Below, piece after piece: positions 15,499-22,912 of a stretch of 26,130 nt of DNA. Each line of letters opens with the position of its first letter. The stretch's first letter is position 1. Origin of the DNA: Nitrospiraceae bacterium UBA6905 (lineage in GTDB: Bacteria > Nitrospirota > Thermodesulfovibrionia > Thermodesulfovibrionales > UBA6898). The stretch lies in assembly GCA_002451165.1 (NCBI GenBank), contig DKBH01000052.1, forward strand, positions 1 through 26,130. The letters run 5' to 3'. The notes below the pieces were generated by a model. The model saw only the letters and a program-made list of their open reading frames with translations. It was not told the DNA's origin and did not search any database. Position numbers and translations under genes: made by a program.

Positions 15499-16996
15499 CG
15501 AGATCCTGATCAACGTAACACACGGCGAGACGCGCGTGGCGCTTCTTGAGGGCGGTCAGGTCGTCGAGTTCTATGTTGAACGCCAGCGGGACGCGAGCCT
15601 TGTCGGCAACATCTATAAAGGAAAGGTCGTCAAGATTCTGCCCGGCATGCAGTCCGCCTTCGTGGATATCGGCCTCGAAAAGGCTGCTTTTCTCTATGTT
15701 GCAGACATCCGTTCTGAAACAAACGACTACGCGCCGATGTTCGAAGATGAGGACAAGGACCAGTCCATTGAGCTCTTCCCCAGGAAAACCCGAACGGAAA
15801 TGCCTATTGATGAGGTGCTTCAGGACGGCCAGGAGCTCCTGGTCCAGGTATCCAAGAACCCCATCGGGAGCAAGGGCGCACGGGTCACGTCCTATATCAC
15901 CCTGCCGGGCAGGTATCTGGTGCTCATGCCGGATGTCGATCACATCGGCATTTCGCGGAGGATAACAGACGAGGAAGAGCGCTCCAGACTCAAAACCATC
16001 GTCGAAAGCATCAGACCGGCAGGCTTTGGTCTCATCATCCGCACCGCCAGTGAAGACTCGCCGGAAGAGGACATCCGAAAAGACCTGGAGTTCCTTCTCC
16101 TGCTCTGGGAGAACCTGAAGCAGAAAAAGGACCGCGTACCGGCACGGGGGCTTCTGTACAGTGATCTCGACCTCGCATTTCGTTCCGTACGTGACCTCAT
16201 GAGTCAGAACGTCGAGCGCCTGGTCATTGACTCAGCCGAGGAATATCACCGCATCCTTGAATTCGTGAAGACCTTTTTTCCCAAGCTGCTCGGAAAGATA
16301 GAACTCTACGAGGATTCAGAACCGATCTTTGATGCCTTCGGCATAGAACTGGACATCTCCCGCGCCATCGGACGCAAGGTATGGCTGAAGTCAGGGGGAT
16401 ATATCGTTGTTGATCAGACCGAGGCCATGACCGTTATCGACGTAAATACCGGCAAGTTCGTCGGCAAGGAAGGGCTGGAAGACACGATACTAAAAACAAA
16501 CCTCGAGGCAGTGAAGGAAATCGCGTACCAGATACGGCTGAGGAACCTGGGCGGCATTATCATTATCGATTTCATTGACATGGAAAAACTCGAAAACCGG
16601 GAGAAGCTCTTCAATGCCTTCTCCGATGCCATGAAACGGGACAGGGCCAAGAACACGATTCTGCATATCTCAGAACTCGGCCTTATTCAGATGACCAGAA
16701 AACGGGTAAGGGAAAGTCTCGGCAGGACCCTCTGCGCCACCTGCCCCTACTGTGAAGGCAAAGGATTCGTAAAGTCCCCGGATACGCTTACCTATGAGAT
16801 CCTCCGCTCGATCAAGAAGATGGCGCGCCACGGAAGCACCAAGATCATCATCACGGCGCACCCGCTTGTCGCAGAGCTCCTCTCCGATGAGGAGATGCTC
16901 GGCATAGAAGACCTCGAAAAGCAGTTCGGGGTAAAAGTGATCATCAGGGCAGACAGCAAGATGCACCAGGAGAATTATGAGGTCAGCTCCCTGTGA
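15491..16996 (+). CDS. rng: Ribonuclease G (RNase E/G family)
   Basis: Endoribonuclease that processes rRNA ends and decays mRNA in single-stranded AU-rich regions. I chose ATG 15491 because GGAGG lies 9 bases upstream; ATG 15482 in the same frame sits directly against that site. The protein has 501 residues. An S1 RNA-binding domain covers about 35-125 (GNIYKGKVVKILPGMQSAFV). The catalytic acids are Asp317 in VIDVNTG and Asp360 in IIDFIDM, 43 residues apart as in E. coli RNase E. The zinc-link motif is CATCPYC (Cys415, Cys418, Cys421) followed by EGKG. It lacks the long C-terminal scaffold of RNase E, so it is RNase G-like. The start overlaps the radical SAM stop by 8 bp and its stop overlaps larE. 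Confidence 0.96.
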   Translation: MSSEILINVTHGETRVALLEGGQVVEFYVERQRDASLVGNIYKGKVVKILPGMQSAFVDIGLEKAAFLYVADIRSETNDYAPMFEDEDKDQSIELFPRKTRTEMPIDEVLQDGQELLVQVSKNPIGSKGARVTSYITLPGRYLVLMPDVDHIGISRRITDEEERSRLKTIVESIRPAGFGLIIRTASEDSPEEDIRKDLEFLLLLWENLKQKKDRVPARGLLYSDLDLAFRSVRDLMSQNVERLVIDSAEEYHRILEFVKTFFPKLLGKIELYEDSEPIFDAFGIELDISRAIGRKVWLKSGGYIVVDQTEAMTVIDVNTGKFVGKEGLEDTILKTNLEAVKEIAYQIRLRNLGGIIIIDFIDMEKLENREKLFNAFSDAMKRDRAKNTILHISELGLIQMTRKRVRESLGRTLCATCPYCEGKGFVKSPDTLTYEILRSIKKMARHGSTKIIITAHPLVAELLSDEEMLGIEDLEKQFGVKVIIRADSKMHQENYEVSSL

Positions 16997-17844
16997 ACGC
17001 CCCTGACCACACAGCCCTCGGGGAAAAATTGACGCACCTCATTTCTCTGCTCGCAGATGCCGGGAGTGCGGTACTGGCCTTCTCAGGGGGCGTTGACAGC
17101 TCCTTTCTGCTGAAGGCCATGAAGATGGCGGGAATCCGTTTCCTGGCGGTGACCGGATGTTCGGAGACCGTCCCGGAAAAAGATATCGAACAGGCAGTCG
17201 CCTTTGCTCAGCAACAAGGCGCCGAGCTCCGACTGATCCGCACCGGTGAGATGCAGAATGCATTGTTTGTAGCCAACCCCCCTGACCGCTGTTTTCACTG
17301 TAAACAGGACCTCTTCCGGAGATTGCGGGAAATTGCGGAACGTGAAGACTACCGATTCATCTTCGATGGCAGCAATGCCGACGACCTGAACGACTACCGT
17401 CCGGGCAGAAAAGCGGCAATGCAGTATGATGTCAGGAGCCCGCTTGCTGAGATCGGCTTTTCAAAACAGGATATACGGCTTCTCTCAAAAGACCTTGGTT
17501 TATCGGCGTGGGACCGCCCTGCGTCACCTTGCCTTTCCTCCCGCTTTCCCTATGGCCAGCGCATTACCCCCGATCTGCTGAGGCGCGTGGAAAAGGCGGA
17601 AACATTTCTCAGGAGCCTCGGCGTATCGACCGTGAGGGTCAGAGTGCATGACGACCTGGCGCGCATTGAGGTGCCGGAACAGGATCTGCATTTCTTTTTA
17701 GGAGGAGATGTGCGACATCGCGTTGCCTCAGCGTTGCACGCACTCGGCTTCAACTTCATCTCCCTTGATCTTGAGGGTTTTAGAAGCGGCAGCATGAACC
17801 GATCACTCACGCACCAGGCCCGTCAAAACATGGAGAGTCTTTAG
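16993..17844 (+). CDS. larE: ATP-dependent sacrificial sulfur transferase LarE
   Basis: Cytoplasmic PP-loop enzyme that adenylates and thiolates pyridinium dicarboxylate mononucleotide, giving its own Cys sulfur, in synthesis of the nickel-pincer cofactor of lactate racemase. The 283-residue protein has SGGVDSS (31-37) for ATP binding and PASPCLSSRFPYG with Cys180 at the position of the sacrificial Cys of LarE. An additional PPDRCFHC motif (Cys100, Cys103) is typical of the family. It starts at GTG 16993, overlapping the rng stop by 4 bp. LarB and LarC, the other cofactor enzymes, are not in the window. Some LarE homologues use a 4Fe-4S cluster with three Cys instead of one sacrificial Cys; Cys100, Cys103 and Cys180 would fit that type. 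Confidence 0.92.
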   Translation: MNAPDHTALGEKLTHLISLLADAGSAVLAFSGGVDSSFLLKAMKMAGIRFLAVTGCSETVPEKDIEQAVAFAQQQGAELRLIRTGEMQNALFVANPPDRCFHCKQDLFRRLREIAEREDYRFIFDGSNADDLNDYRPGRKAAMQYDVRSPLAEIGFSKQDIRLLSKDLGLSAWDRPASPCLSSRFPYGQRITPDLLRRVEKAETFLRSLGVSTVRVRVHDDLARIEVPEQDLHFFLGGDVRHRVASALHALGFNFISLDLEGFRSGSMNRSLTHQARQNMESL

Positions 17845-17855
17845 CCGACGGTTGT

Positions 17856-17891
17856 CTGACGTGCCTCCTGACGATGGTTTATAATACGGTC
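17856..17891 (+). promoter_or_regulatory. Candidate promoter placing the start codon at +1 of the glcF-like gene
   Basis: A perfect TATAAT (17880-17885) lies 6 bases before ATG 17892, so transcription would begin at or near the A of the start codon. A weak -35 candidate CTGACG lies 18 bases upstream (17856-17861). No ribosome site precedes the ATG, which agrees with a leaderless message, but expression from the larE transcript is equally possible. Confidence 0.3.
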
Positions 17892-19085
17892 ATGCAACAG
17901 GCTCTCATACCCGATCTTTCACGGTGTGTCCTCTGCGGGAGCTGCAAGGCGGTCTGCCCTACCTACGAACTGGCTGCAACGGAAGGCATGAGTGCACGGG
18001 GGCGCCTTGCCCTGGTAAAGAATCTTTCCGATGGGCGGCTCTTGCCATCGCCGCTTCTGAATGACCGCATTTACAGCTGCATTCTCTGCGGCGCCTGTGC
18101 GGCCGTCTGCCCGTTGGGAATCGATATCCCGGAGGCAATCTATCGGGGCCGGCGTATACTCAGGAAGTCCGACCGAAAAAGAAGGTTCCTCAGATATCTC
18201 CTGAGATTCTCCACGACCTGGCCAGACCTGAGCTTCAAGCTCCTGTCCTTGAGCAGTGACTTCCTGCTGCCGTTTCTTTCGAAACGGAAGCTCATTCCCT
18301 TTCGGCCCGATCTCCCTGACCAGCCGTTTCACGTAATAGAACAGGTACATAAAGTCCCCAAGAAAAAAGGGCGAGTCGCCGTCTTCGCCGGCTGCAGTGT
18401 GAACTTCTTTCTGCCCCATCTGGGCGAGTCGCTGATCAATGTGCTTCAAGCCCTCGGATACGAAGTCATCTTGCCGAAGGATGAGCTCTGCTGCGGAGCG
18501 CCGCTCCGTGCTCTCGGCATGGATGAAGAGGCTGCTGCTCTGGCAAAGCAGAACCACCATGTCTTGAGCAGGCTCAGGGTTGAGGCTATCCTGAGCCTCT
18601 GTCCCACCTGCACCCTGTCCCTCAGGCATGGTTATGCCTCTTTGATCGGCAAACATATCGACAAAGCCATGGACATATCGGTCTTTCTCCGCGACAAGCT
18701 CGAGCAGAAGAGCCCTATCGACGCCTCCATAACGTATCATGATCCCTGTCACCTCAGACATGGCCTCGGGATATGGAACGAGCCGCGGGAGATCATAGCG
18801 AAGGCGGGGATTGCACTGAAGGAACCTCGGGAATCCGGGTGCTGCGGCTTCGGCGGCACCTTCAGTGTCTCATACCGGGAAATGTCCGAGCAGCTCAATA
18901 AGAAACAGGCAGCTCATCTTCTGGAGACCGGAGCGGGTACCATTGTTACCTCCTGCCCCGGCTGCATGCTCCACCTCGGTCAGGCTGTCTCGGACAAGCC
19001 GATGATCCATCTCATTGAGCTTATCGAAGAGGCCTATTGCCTCAGGACGCTCTATCAGGAGCCGGTCCTTGCGCAGAGCGTCTGA
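17892..19085 (+). CDS. GlcF/LutA-like iron-sulfur oxidoreductase subunit (two 4Fe-4S, two CCG domains)
   Basis: Electron-transfer subunit of a 2-hydroxyacid oxidase such as glycolate or D-lactate oxidase. The first cluster motif is CVLCGSCKAVCP (Cys12, 15, 18, 22 from ATG 17892) and the second is CILCGACAAVCP. Two cysteine-rich CCG domains follow: VAVFAGCSVNFF to CCGAPLRALG, and YHDPCHLRHG to CCGFGGTFSVSY, then TSCPGCMLHLGQA. The layout and 397-residue length fit GlcF. A longer start at 17874 has no ribosome site. The flavin partner GlcD is not adjacent, so it may be encoded elsewhere. It sits 47 bp after larE, and lactate metabolism would link the two. A heterodisulfide-reductase HdrD-like role is the alternative. 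Confidence 0.87.
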   Translation: MQQALIPDLSRCVLCGSCKAVCPTYELAATEGMSARGRLALVKNLSDGRLLPSPLLNDRIYSCILCGACAAVCPLGIDIPEAIYRGRRILRKSDRKRRFLRYLLRFSTTWPDLSFKLLSLSSDFLLPFLSKRKLIPFRPDLPDQPFHVIEQVHKVPKKKGRVAVFAGCSVNFFLPHLGESLINVLQALGYEVILPKDELCCGAPLRALGMDEEAAALAKQNHHVLSRLRVEAILSLCPTCTLSLRHGYASLIGKHIDKAMDISVFLRDKLEQKSPIDASITYHDPCHLRHGLGIWNEPREIIAKAGIALKEPRESGCCGFGGTFSVSYREMSEQLNKKQAAHLLETGAGTIVTSCPGCMLHLGQAVSDKPMIHLIELIEEAYCLRTLYQEPVLAQSV

Positions 19086-19112
19086 GCCTCGGGTAAAAAA
19101 GCACGGAGGTTC

Positions 19113-19121
19113 TGGTATACT
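19113..19121 (+). promoter_or_regulatory. Extended -10 promoter of the transaldolase gene
   Basis: TGGTATACT is an extended -10 box of the TGnTATAAT kind, predicted to start transcription near 19128, about 22 bases before ATG 19150. No -35 box is evident, as is common for extended -10 promoters. Confidence 0.45.
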
Positions 19122-19149
19122 TAAGTAACGTGCAGCAAAGGGGAGAACC

Positions 19150-19812
19150 ATGAAATTCTTTATCGACACCGCAAATATCGAAGAGATTAAAAAGGCCTGG
19201 GAGCTCGGCCTCATCGACGGCGTGACCACCAATCCTTCGCTCATCGCTAAGGAAGGAAAGGAACCGGTGCAGCTATTGAAGTCCATCTGCAGCATTGTGA
19301 ACGGACCGGTCAACGGCGAGGTTGTCGGCATAACTGCTGATGAGATGCTCAGGGAGGCCAGAGCGCTCGCCGGGATCCACAAGAATATCGTGGTCAAGAT
19401 ACCGATGATTGAAGAAGGTCTGAAGGCGGTTAAAAAGCTGTCATCCCTGGGCATAAAGACGAACGTTACCCTTATTTTTTCTGCCAACCAGGCGCTTCTC
19501 GCGGCAAAGGCCGGGGCTTCCTATGTCAGCCCTTTTGTCGGCCGCCTCGATGACGTAAGCCATCAGGGCATGGACGTCGTTGCCGATATCATGGAGATCT
19601 ATGAGAACTATCTCTTCGAAACCGAAGTTATCGTTGCGAGCGTGCGGAACCCTCTGCATGTACTTGAGGCCGCCCGTATGGGCGCACATATCGCCACCAT
19701 ACCCTATGCGGTTATAGCGCAGCTTGCAAAACATCCGCTGACGGACGTCGGCCTTGCAAAATTCCTGAAGGACTGGGAAAAGGTGCCGCAAAAACCGTCG
19801 AAAAAGAAGTAG
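19150..19812 (+). CDS. tal: Transaldolase, small FSA/TalC-type
   Basis: Class I aldolase-fold enzyme of the non-oxidative pentose phosphate pathway, moving a dihydroxyacetone unit between sugar phosphates. The 220-residue chain is the short subfamily: FFIDTANIEEIKKA, GVTTNPSLIAKEG, and the Schiff-base Lys83 in VVKIP. Two positions separate transaldolases from fructose-6-phosphate aldolases. Here Glu57 (NGEVVG) stands where FSA has Gln, and Phe129 (YVSPFVGR) stands where FSA has Tyr, so transaldolase activity is favoured. GGGGAG gives a good ribosome site before ATG 19150. It is followed at 12 bp by the FmdB-type gene, probably on one message. Confidence 0.93.
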   Translation: MKFFIDTANIEEIKKAWELGLIDGVTTNPSLIAKEGKEPVQLLKSICSIVNGPVNGEVVGITADEMLREARALAGIHKNIVVKIPMIEEGLKAVKKLSSLGIKTNVTLIFSANQALLAAKAGASYVSPFVGRLDDVSHQGMDVVADIMEIYENYLFETEVIVASVRNPLHVLEAARMGAHIATIPYAVIAQLAKHPLTDVGLAKFLKDWEKVPQKPSKKK

Positions 19813-19824
19813 CGGGGAGACGAA

Positions 19825-20040
19825 ATGCCTATTTATGAATACTGCTGCAACGAATGCGGAGAAGACTTCGAGATTCTCGTCTTCGGAAAGCGGGAGATAT
19901 CCTGTCCGAAATGTGCATCTAAAGATCTTCGGAAGAAACTTTCGGCGTTCGGTATGAGCGGGGTCGAAAAGCCCTTTGCAGGCTCTTCATCGGCAGGCTG
20001 CACTTCCTGCAGCAAGAGTACCTGCAGCTCGTGCAAGTAG
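19825..20040 (+). CDS. FmdB-family zinc ribbon protein
   Basis: Small protein of 71 residues. The N-terminus MPIYEYCCNECGEDFEIL and a second pair CPKC make the FmdB/CxxC regulatory zinc ribbon, with two CxxC knuckles (Cys8/Cys11 and Cys28/Cys31 approximately). The tail is rich in Ser, Gly and Cys (GCTSCSKSTCSSCK), a common but variable feature. The name comes from a putative regulator of an amidase operon; the real function is unknown and the family is widespread beside unrelated genes. A GGGGAG site lies 7 bases before ATG 19825. Confidence 0.9.
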   Translation: MPIYEYCCNECGEDFEILVFGKREISCPKCASKDLRKKLSAFGMSGVEKPFAGSSSAGCTSCSKSTCSSCK

Positions 20041-20053
20041 CTCCAAGATACGA

Positions 20054-20479
20054 TTATTTTTCAGGGAAGACGAATGGATTAGCTCTCAGGATCTTCGATA
20101 ACCTAAGCGGCGTCCCTTCCATAACAAATACTGCCATGCCCCGTTCATCGCTCCGCTGACCAGATCGCATCCAGGTACTTTTCCAGGCAATGTTCACCAT
20201 CACCTGGCTGCCCTCTATCTCTACCCATCGCGGCGTAAAGGACAGATCAACCCGGTCAAAGGTCTTCGAGTTGGCTGTAATATCCCTCAGCCCGTTTTCT
20301 GTAGCGTTCTTCTGAAGGGTAACAGCATCGTTCGTCATAAATGCCGTCTTTAAGGTCTCAGCGAGTGCAAATGCCTCCGTCGCTGTCTTTGACTCCTGCG
20401 AGACCTGCTTCACCTCTTTTTTCCCGCCGCAGGCAACAGCCACAATGCATACAAGAAGAATAAGCGTTATCTTCTTCAT
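20054..20479 (-). CDS. Hypothetical lipoprotein
   Basis: A 141-residue predicted lipoprotein with no recognised family. ATG 20479 is chosen because GGGGGA lies just upstream and because MKKITLILLVCIVAVAC is a clean lipoprotein signal with lipobox VAVAC and Cys17. The mature part begins GGKKEVKQVSQ, then an alpha-beta pattern (EAFALAETLKTAFM, DRVDLSFTPRWVEIEGSQV, MVNIAWKSTW) that resembles small NTF2-like or SnoaL-like folds, which is only an impression. It is convergent with the FmdB-type gene, 13 bp from its stop, and lies at the edge of the RAYT-bearing region. Confidence 0.75.
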   Translation of the reverse strand: MKKITLILLVCIVAVACGGKKEVKQVSQESKTATEAFALAETLKTAFMTNDAVTLQKNATENGLRDITANSKTFDRVDLSFTPRWVEIEGSQVMVNIAWKSTWMRSGQRSDERGMAVFVMEGTPLRLSKILRANPFVFPEK

Positions 20480-20590
20480 AGATCCCCCTGAACGGCTTTT
20501 TCTCTGGTAATAATAACCCTTCACCCCCTTTTTTGCAATGAGCAGCTTAAGAGGCAGGCGTGCTTAGAGGAGGCTGAAAAGGGCCCCTGA

Positions 20591-20818
20591 CGGTTTGGCT
20601 GCCTTTGCCCAGTACCCCCGATATATACAGCATCTTCCAAGGTCGGAAAGCTGCCGCCAGGGTACCAGGTAGAGCTCAGGTCCATAGGGGAGCACATCCG
20701 GAAGCGGCGCCTTGACCTCGGCTTACTGCAGATCGAGTTTGCCGCACAGATCGGCTTCACCGAGGCTACAGTCTGGAACTGGGAGCATGGAAACGAGCCT
20801 GTCAAGCTAACCAAGTAA
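20591..20818 (+). pseudogene. XRE-family regulator, 5'- and 3'-truncated fragment
   Basis: The frame open from 20591 to the TAA at 20816 contains a helix-turn-helix of a common XRE subfamily: SIGEHIRKRRLDLGLLQ, then EFAAQIGFTEATVWNWEHGN. In intact relatives the HTH continues into IPxIIEFLGY, which is missing here: the coding similarity ends at KLTK, next to the 20-bp tandem repeat and the RAYT element. No start codon or ribosome site is visible, so the fragment is taken as dead. Confidence 0.7.
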
Positions 20819-20850
20819 GCAAGGGGGTCACCAAGTAAGCAAGGGGTCAG
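20811..20850. repeat. 20-bp tandem duplication at the RAYT edge
   Basis: CCAAGTAAGCAAGGGG occurs twice in a row (20811-20826 and 20831-20846), differing by one G in the following run. The second unit runs into the left inverted repeat of the RAYT element, so it may be a footprint of insertion. Confidence 0.8.
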
Positions 20851-21293
20851 GTCTTGTTTCGTGCATTGGCCACCGTCGTGACGCGTCTGCTCACCGTCGA
20901 GTAATGGATTCCCAGATACTCTCCCACTTCCTTAAGGCTGTATCCGTACTCCTTAACAGCCTGCTGCACGGCCCGCGCGTCGGTTCGGCCCGCAAGCAGC
21001 CGCTCAAGCGGCGGTCGGCCGACGTATCGCTGTCTTTTCGGTATTTTCCCTCATATCTTCCCGCCCTTCGCTAATGCAGTAGGCGTGGCAGAGCCAGTTA
21101 AAACGACTGTTGACCTCCCTGAGGACTTCAAGGATCGTGCTCCGGTCTTCGTCGTCTTTGTAGATGTGCTTTCGGGCATTGCCGCACGAGGTGAAATGAT
21201 ACACCGCACCGTCAAATTCTATGCGTAACGGCCTTGCCACGATAGAAGTTTAGTACATATGAGATACGCTTGCACGAAACAAGGCCTGACCCC
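20843..21293 (-). mobile_element. RAYT-associated element with 23-bp terminal inverted repeats
   Basis: The left end (20843-20865) begins GGGGTCAGGTCTTG and the right end (21271-21293) is its inverse complement with one mismatch in 23 bases. Between them is a deleted transposase gene on the minus strand. The whole unit is 451 bp. A second copy of the left end occurs at 26082-26130 in the same orientation. The structure matches the REP/RAYT class, in which a tyrosine transposase is flanked by inverted palindromic repeats. Confidence 0.8.
20847..21240 (-). pseudogene. REP-associated tyrosine transposase (RAYT), internally deleted
   Basis: The N-terminal part (ATG 21240, ARPLRIEFDGAVYHFTS, to NWLCHAYC) is typical of RAYT/Y1 transposases. 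The C-terminal part, in another frame on the same strand (PKRQRYVGRPPLERLLAG, then YGYSLKEVGEYLGIHYSTVS, ending NARNKT), is the usual DNA-binding tail. The sequence between HAYC and PKRQR, which would hold the HUH-type NHYHLL motif and the catalytic Tyr, is missing, about 100 residues. The C-terminal codons lie inside the left inverted repeat. The product cannot be active; the element would need another copy for movement. Confidence 0.82.
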
Positions 21294-21360
21294 AATGTTA
21301 CCAATGCTACCCTGGGGGAAAAGCTTTCACCTATCTCATATTCAGAGGCCCCAGGCAGTC

Positions 21361-22365
21361 TTAATTAAGATCCTTTTTTAGATTTGCAATGAATAATGCC
21401 GCCAAACTTTCTTCTACTTCTAAATTTTTATTGGCTGCCGCAACTTGAAGTTCCCCAAGTGATATAATTGCGTTAACTATTACACGCCTGAAGTTTCGTT
21501 TGACAGCTGTTTCACCAATATCGGATATACAGTTTAGTATTTCTGTGATGGAATCCTCATCTCCTCCATTTATTGCCAAAACACCAATTCTTCTCAAACC
21601 GAAAAAGAAAAGCTTAGCCACTCTATCTTCCTCTGCATCTGTGAAAGTCTCATTTTCAATTATATTAATAATTCGTTCTGTGATTGCCCTCAACCCATCC
21701 CTTAATGTTGTATAGTCATACTTCATTAAAGAGCTATGTATGATGTCAATGATGGGTTGTATTCGATCAACCTTCCCTTTTTTATTTTTTTCTTCCATGG
21801 CAGCAAGTAAAAGGCTTTGTTTTGTTATTTCTTTCGCCAACAATTCTATTATTGTGGACGGCTTCAATAAATTAAGGATGCTCCATATACAAGGAATCAC
21901 AGCAATAAACGCGAAGACACCAATGTAATATAAGTGCGATATATGATTTTCAAGGTTGGATAGACTATTCACTTTGGCGTCCATTTCTTCTATTAGCTTT
22001 AGCACCCAAAAACCATAAATCAGAGCAAAAGCATAAATTACTATAAGAATTCGGAAATCAGGAGTTTTTTTGAAAGCATCTATCACCCTTACTGAGTAAG
22101 TTGACGCTGCAAGCTGGATTGCCACAAGACTGAGGGTGATAACCAATGCAAAAATTGTTGCTTCACTTTGCAATAGGGCACTGAGCATATATCTGGCACT
22201 GTCAACGTCTGTATGCAAGAACCCGCAATATGAAAAACGAATTATAACCAGAGGTAAAAGAATAAATGAATAAAGCGTTAGCCTACTCGACCATTTGGGT
22301 TTGCTGAACCAAAGACGCAAGTCTTTCGTACGAAGGCTTTTAATTTGCAATGGGAAAGAGGACAA
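21361..22365 (-). CDS. DUF2254-like predicted membrane protein
   Basis: A 334-residue protein with four hydrophobic helices at about 29-50, 66-92, 106-127 and 146-168. The second helix region, LLQSEATIFALVITLSLVAI followed by QLAASTYSVRVI, resembles the core of DUF2254 membrane proteins. The rest is a soluble, alpha-helical C-terminal half. The start is TTG 22365, with GGGAG 7 bases upstream. Base composition is clearly AT-rich against all neighbours, including the Z1 gene, so it has a separate origin. Function is not known. It lies between two RAYT copies and may be cargo; a role in defence as a membrane effector is speculation. Confidence 0.65.
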   Translation of the reverse strand: MSSFPLQIKSLRTKDLRLWFSKPKWSSRLTLYSFILLPLVIIRFSYCGFLHTDVDSARYMLSALLQSEATIFALVITLSLVAIQLAASTYSVRVIDAFKKTPDFRILIVIYAFALIYGFWVLKLIEEMDAKVNSLSNLENHISHLYYIGVFAFIAVIPCIWSILNLLKPSTIIELLAKEITKQSLLLAAMEEKNKKGKVDRIQPIIDIIHSSLMKYDYTTLRDGLRAITERIINIIENETFTDAEEDRVAKLFFFGLRRIGVLAINGGDEDSITEILNCISDIGETAVKRNFRRVIVNAIISLGELQVAAANKNLEVEESLAALFIANLKKDLN

Positions 22366-22912
22366 TTTACTTCTCCCTTCACATCATAATATCAAAGTTT
22401 ATTGAGAAATCCTATGTGGGTAGGCCTTACTCGGCGCACTGCCTTTGCGTGTCTTTCTCTGCGGGAGCCCTGGGGCAGACGGGCAGCGGGGAAATGTCGC
22501 GCCTTGAACGACATCGCGAAGCACAAGGAGTGATAGGCGTGGTGTTTCCCCTCTGGGAGGAGCGGGGTTGGAAAGATAAAGGCACTCGAAAACCGCAGAC
22601 CCAGAAGGGGCGAGGACGCGTGTTCTTACCTTAATGTGGTCTCAAATGAGATGTGACTATGTTGGCGCTCGGAACCCGCAACGCATTGAGGACACGTGCG
22701 CTTTCTGCTTCGCCGCCATCTTTGGCTGTTCCCCTTTCCTTCAGGGTGAGGCCGACGGAAAGGAGAGGGGTAAGGGGTGAGAGGGGTGGGGGGATGTGGC
22801 GCATTAAGGAATTAATCAGAGGCAATGTGCATCTAAGTATTCATTGACAGATACAGCACTAGGTCGGCTGTCCCTGTCTTCTCATTTCAGCGGCTTCGGA
22901 AAGAGGAATACC
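22366..22912. other. Intergenic gap with two G-quadruplex motifs; no gene recognised
   Basis: 547 bases without a supported gene. On the plus strand there is a four-tract motif at 22767-22793 (GGGG, GGGG, GGGG, GGGGGG with loops TAA, TGAGA and T) and a three-G motif at 22463-22491 (loops of 6, 5 and 4). The first is inside a larger C-rich/G-rich hairpin: CCCCTTTCC near 22732 can pair with GGAAAGG near 22758. A short hairpin TCTCaaatGAGA lies near 22640. Frames of 60-95 codons are present but show no family features. Confidence 0.6.

Noticed and set aside
17919..18761. 280-codon minus-strand open frame
   Set aside because: Antisense shadow of the glcF-like gene, which shows clear iron-sulfur motifs in the plus-strand frame.
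22350..22634. 94-codon plus-strand frame in the gap before the Z1 gene
   Set aside because: It starts inside the DUF2254 start region on the opposite strand, lacks a ribosome site and covers the G-rich motif.
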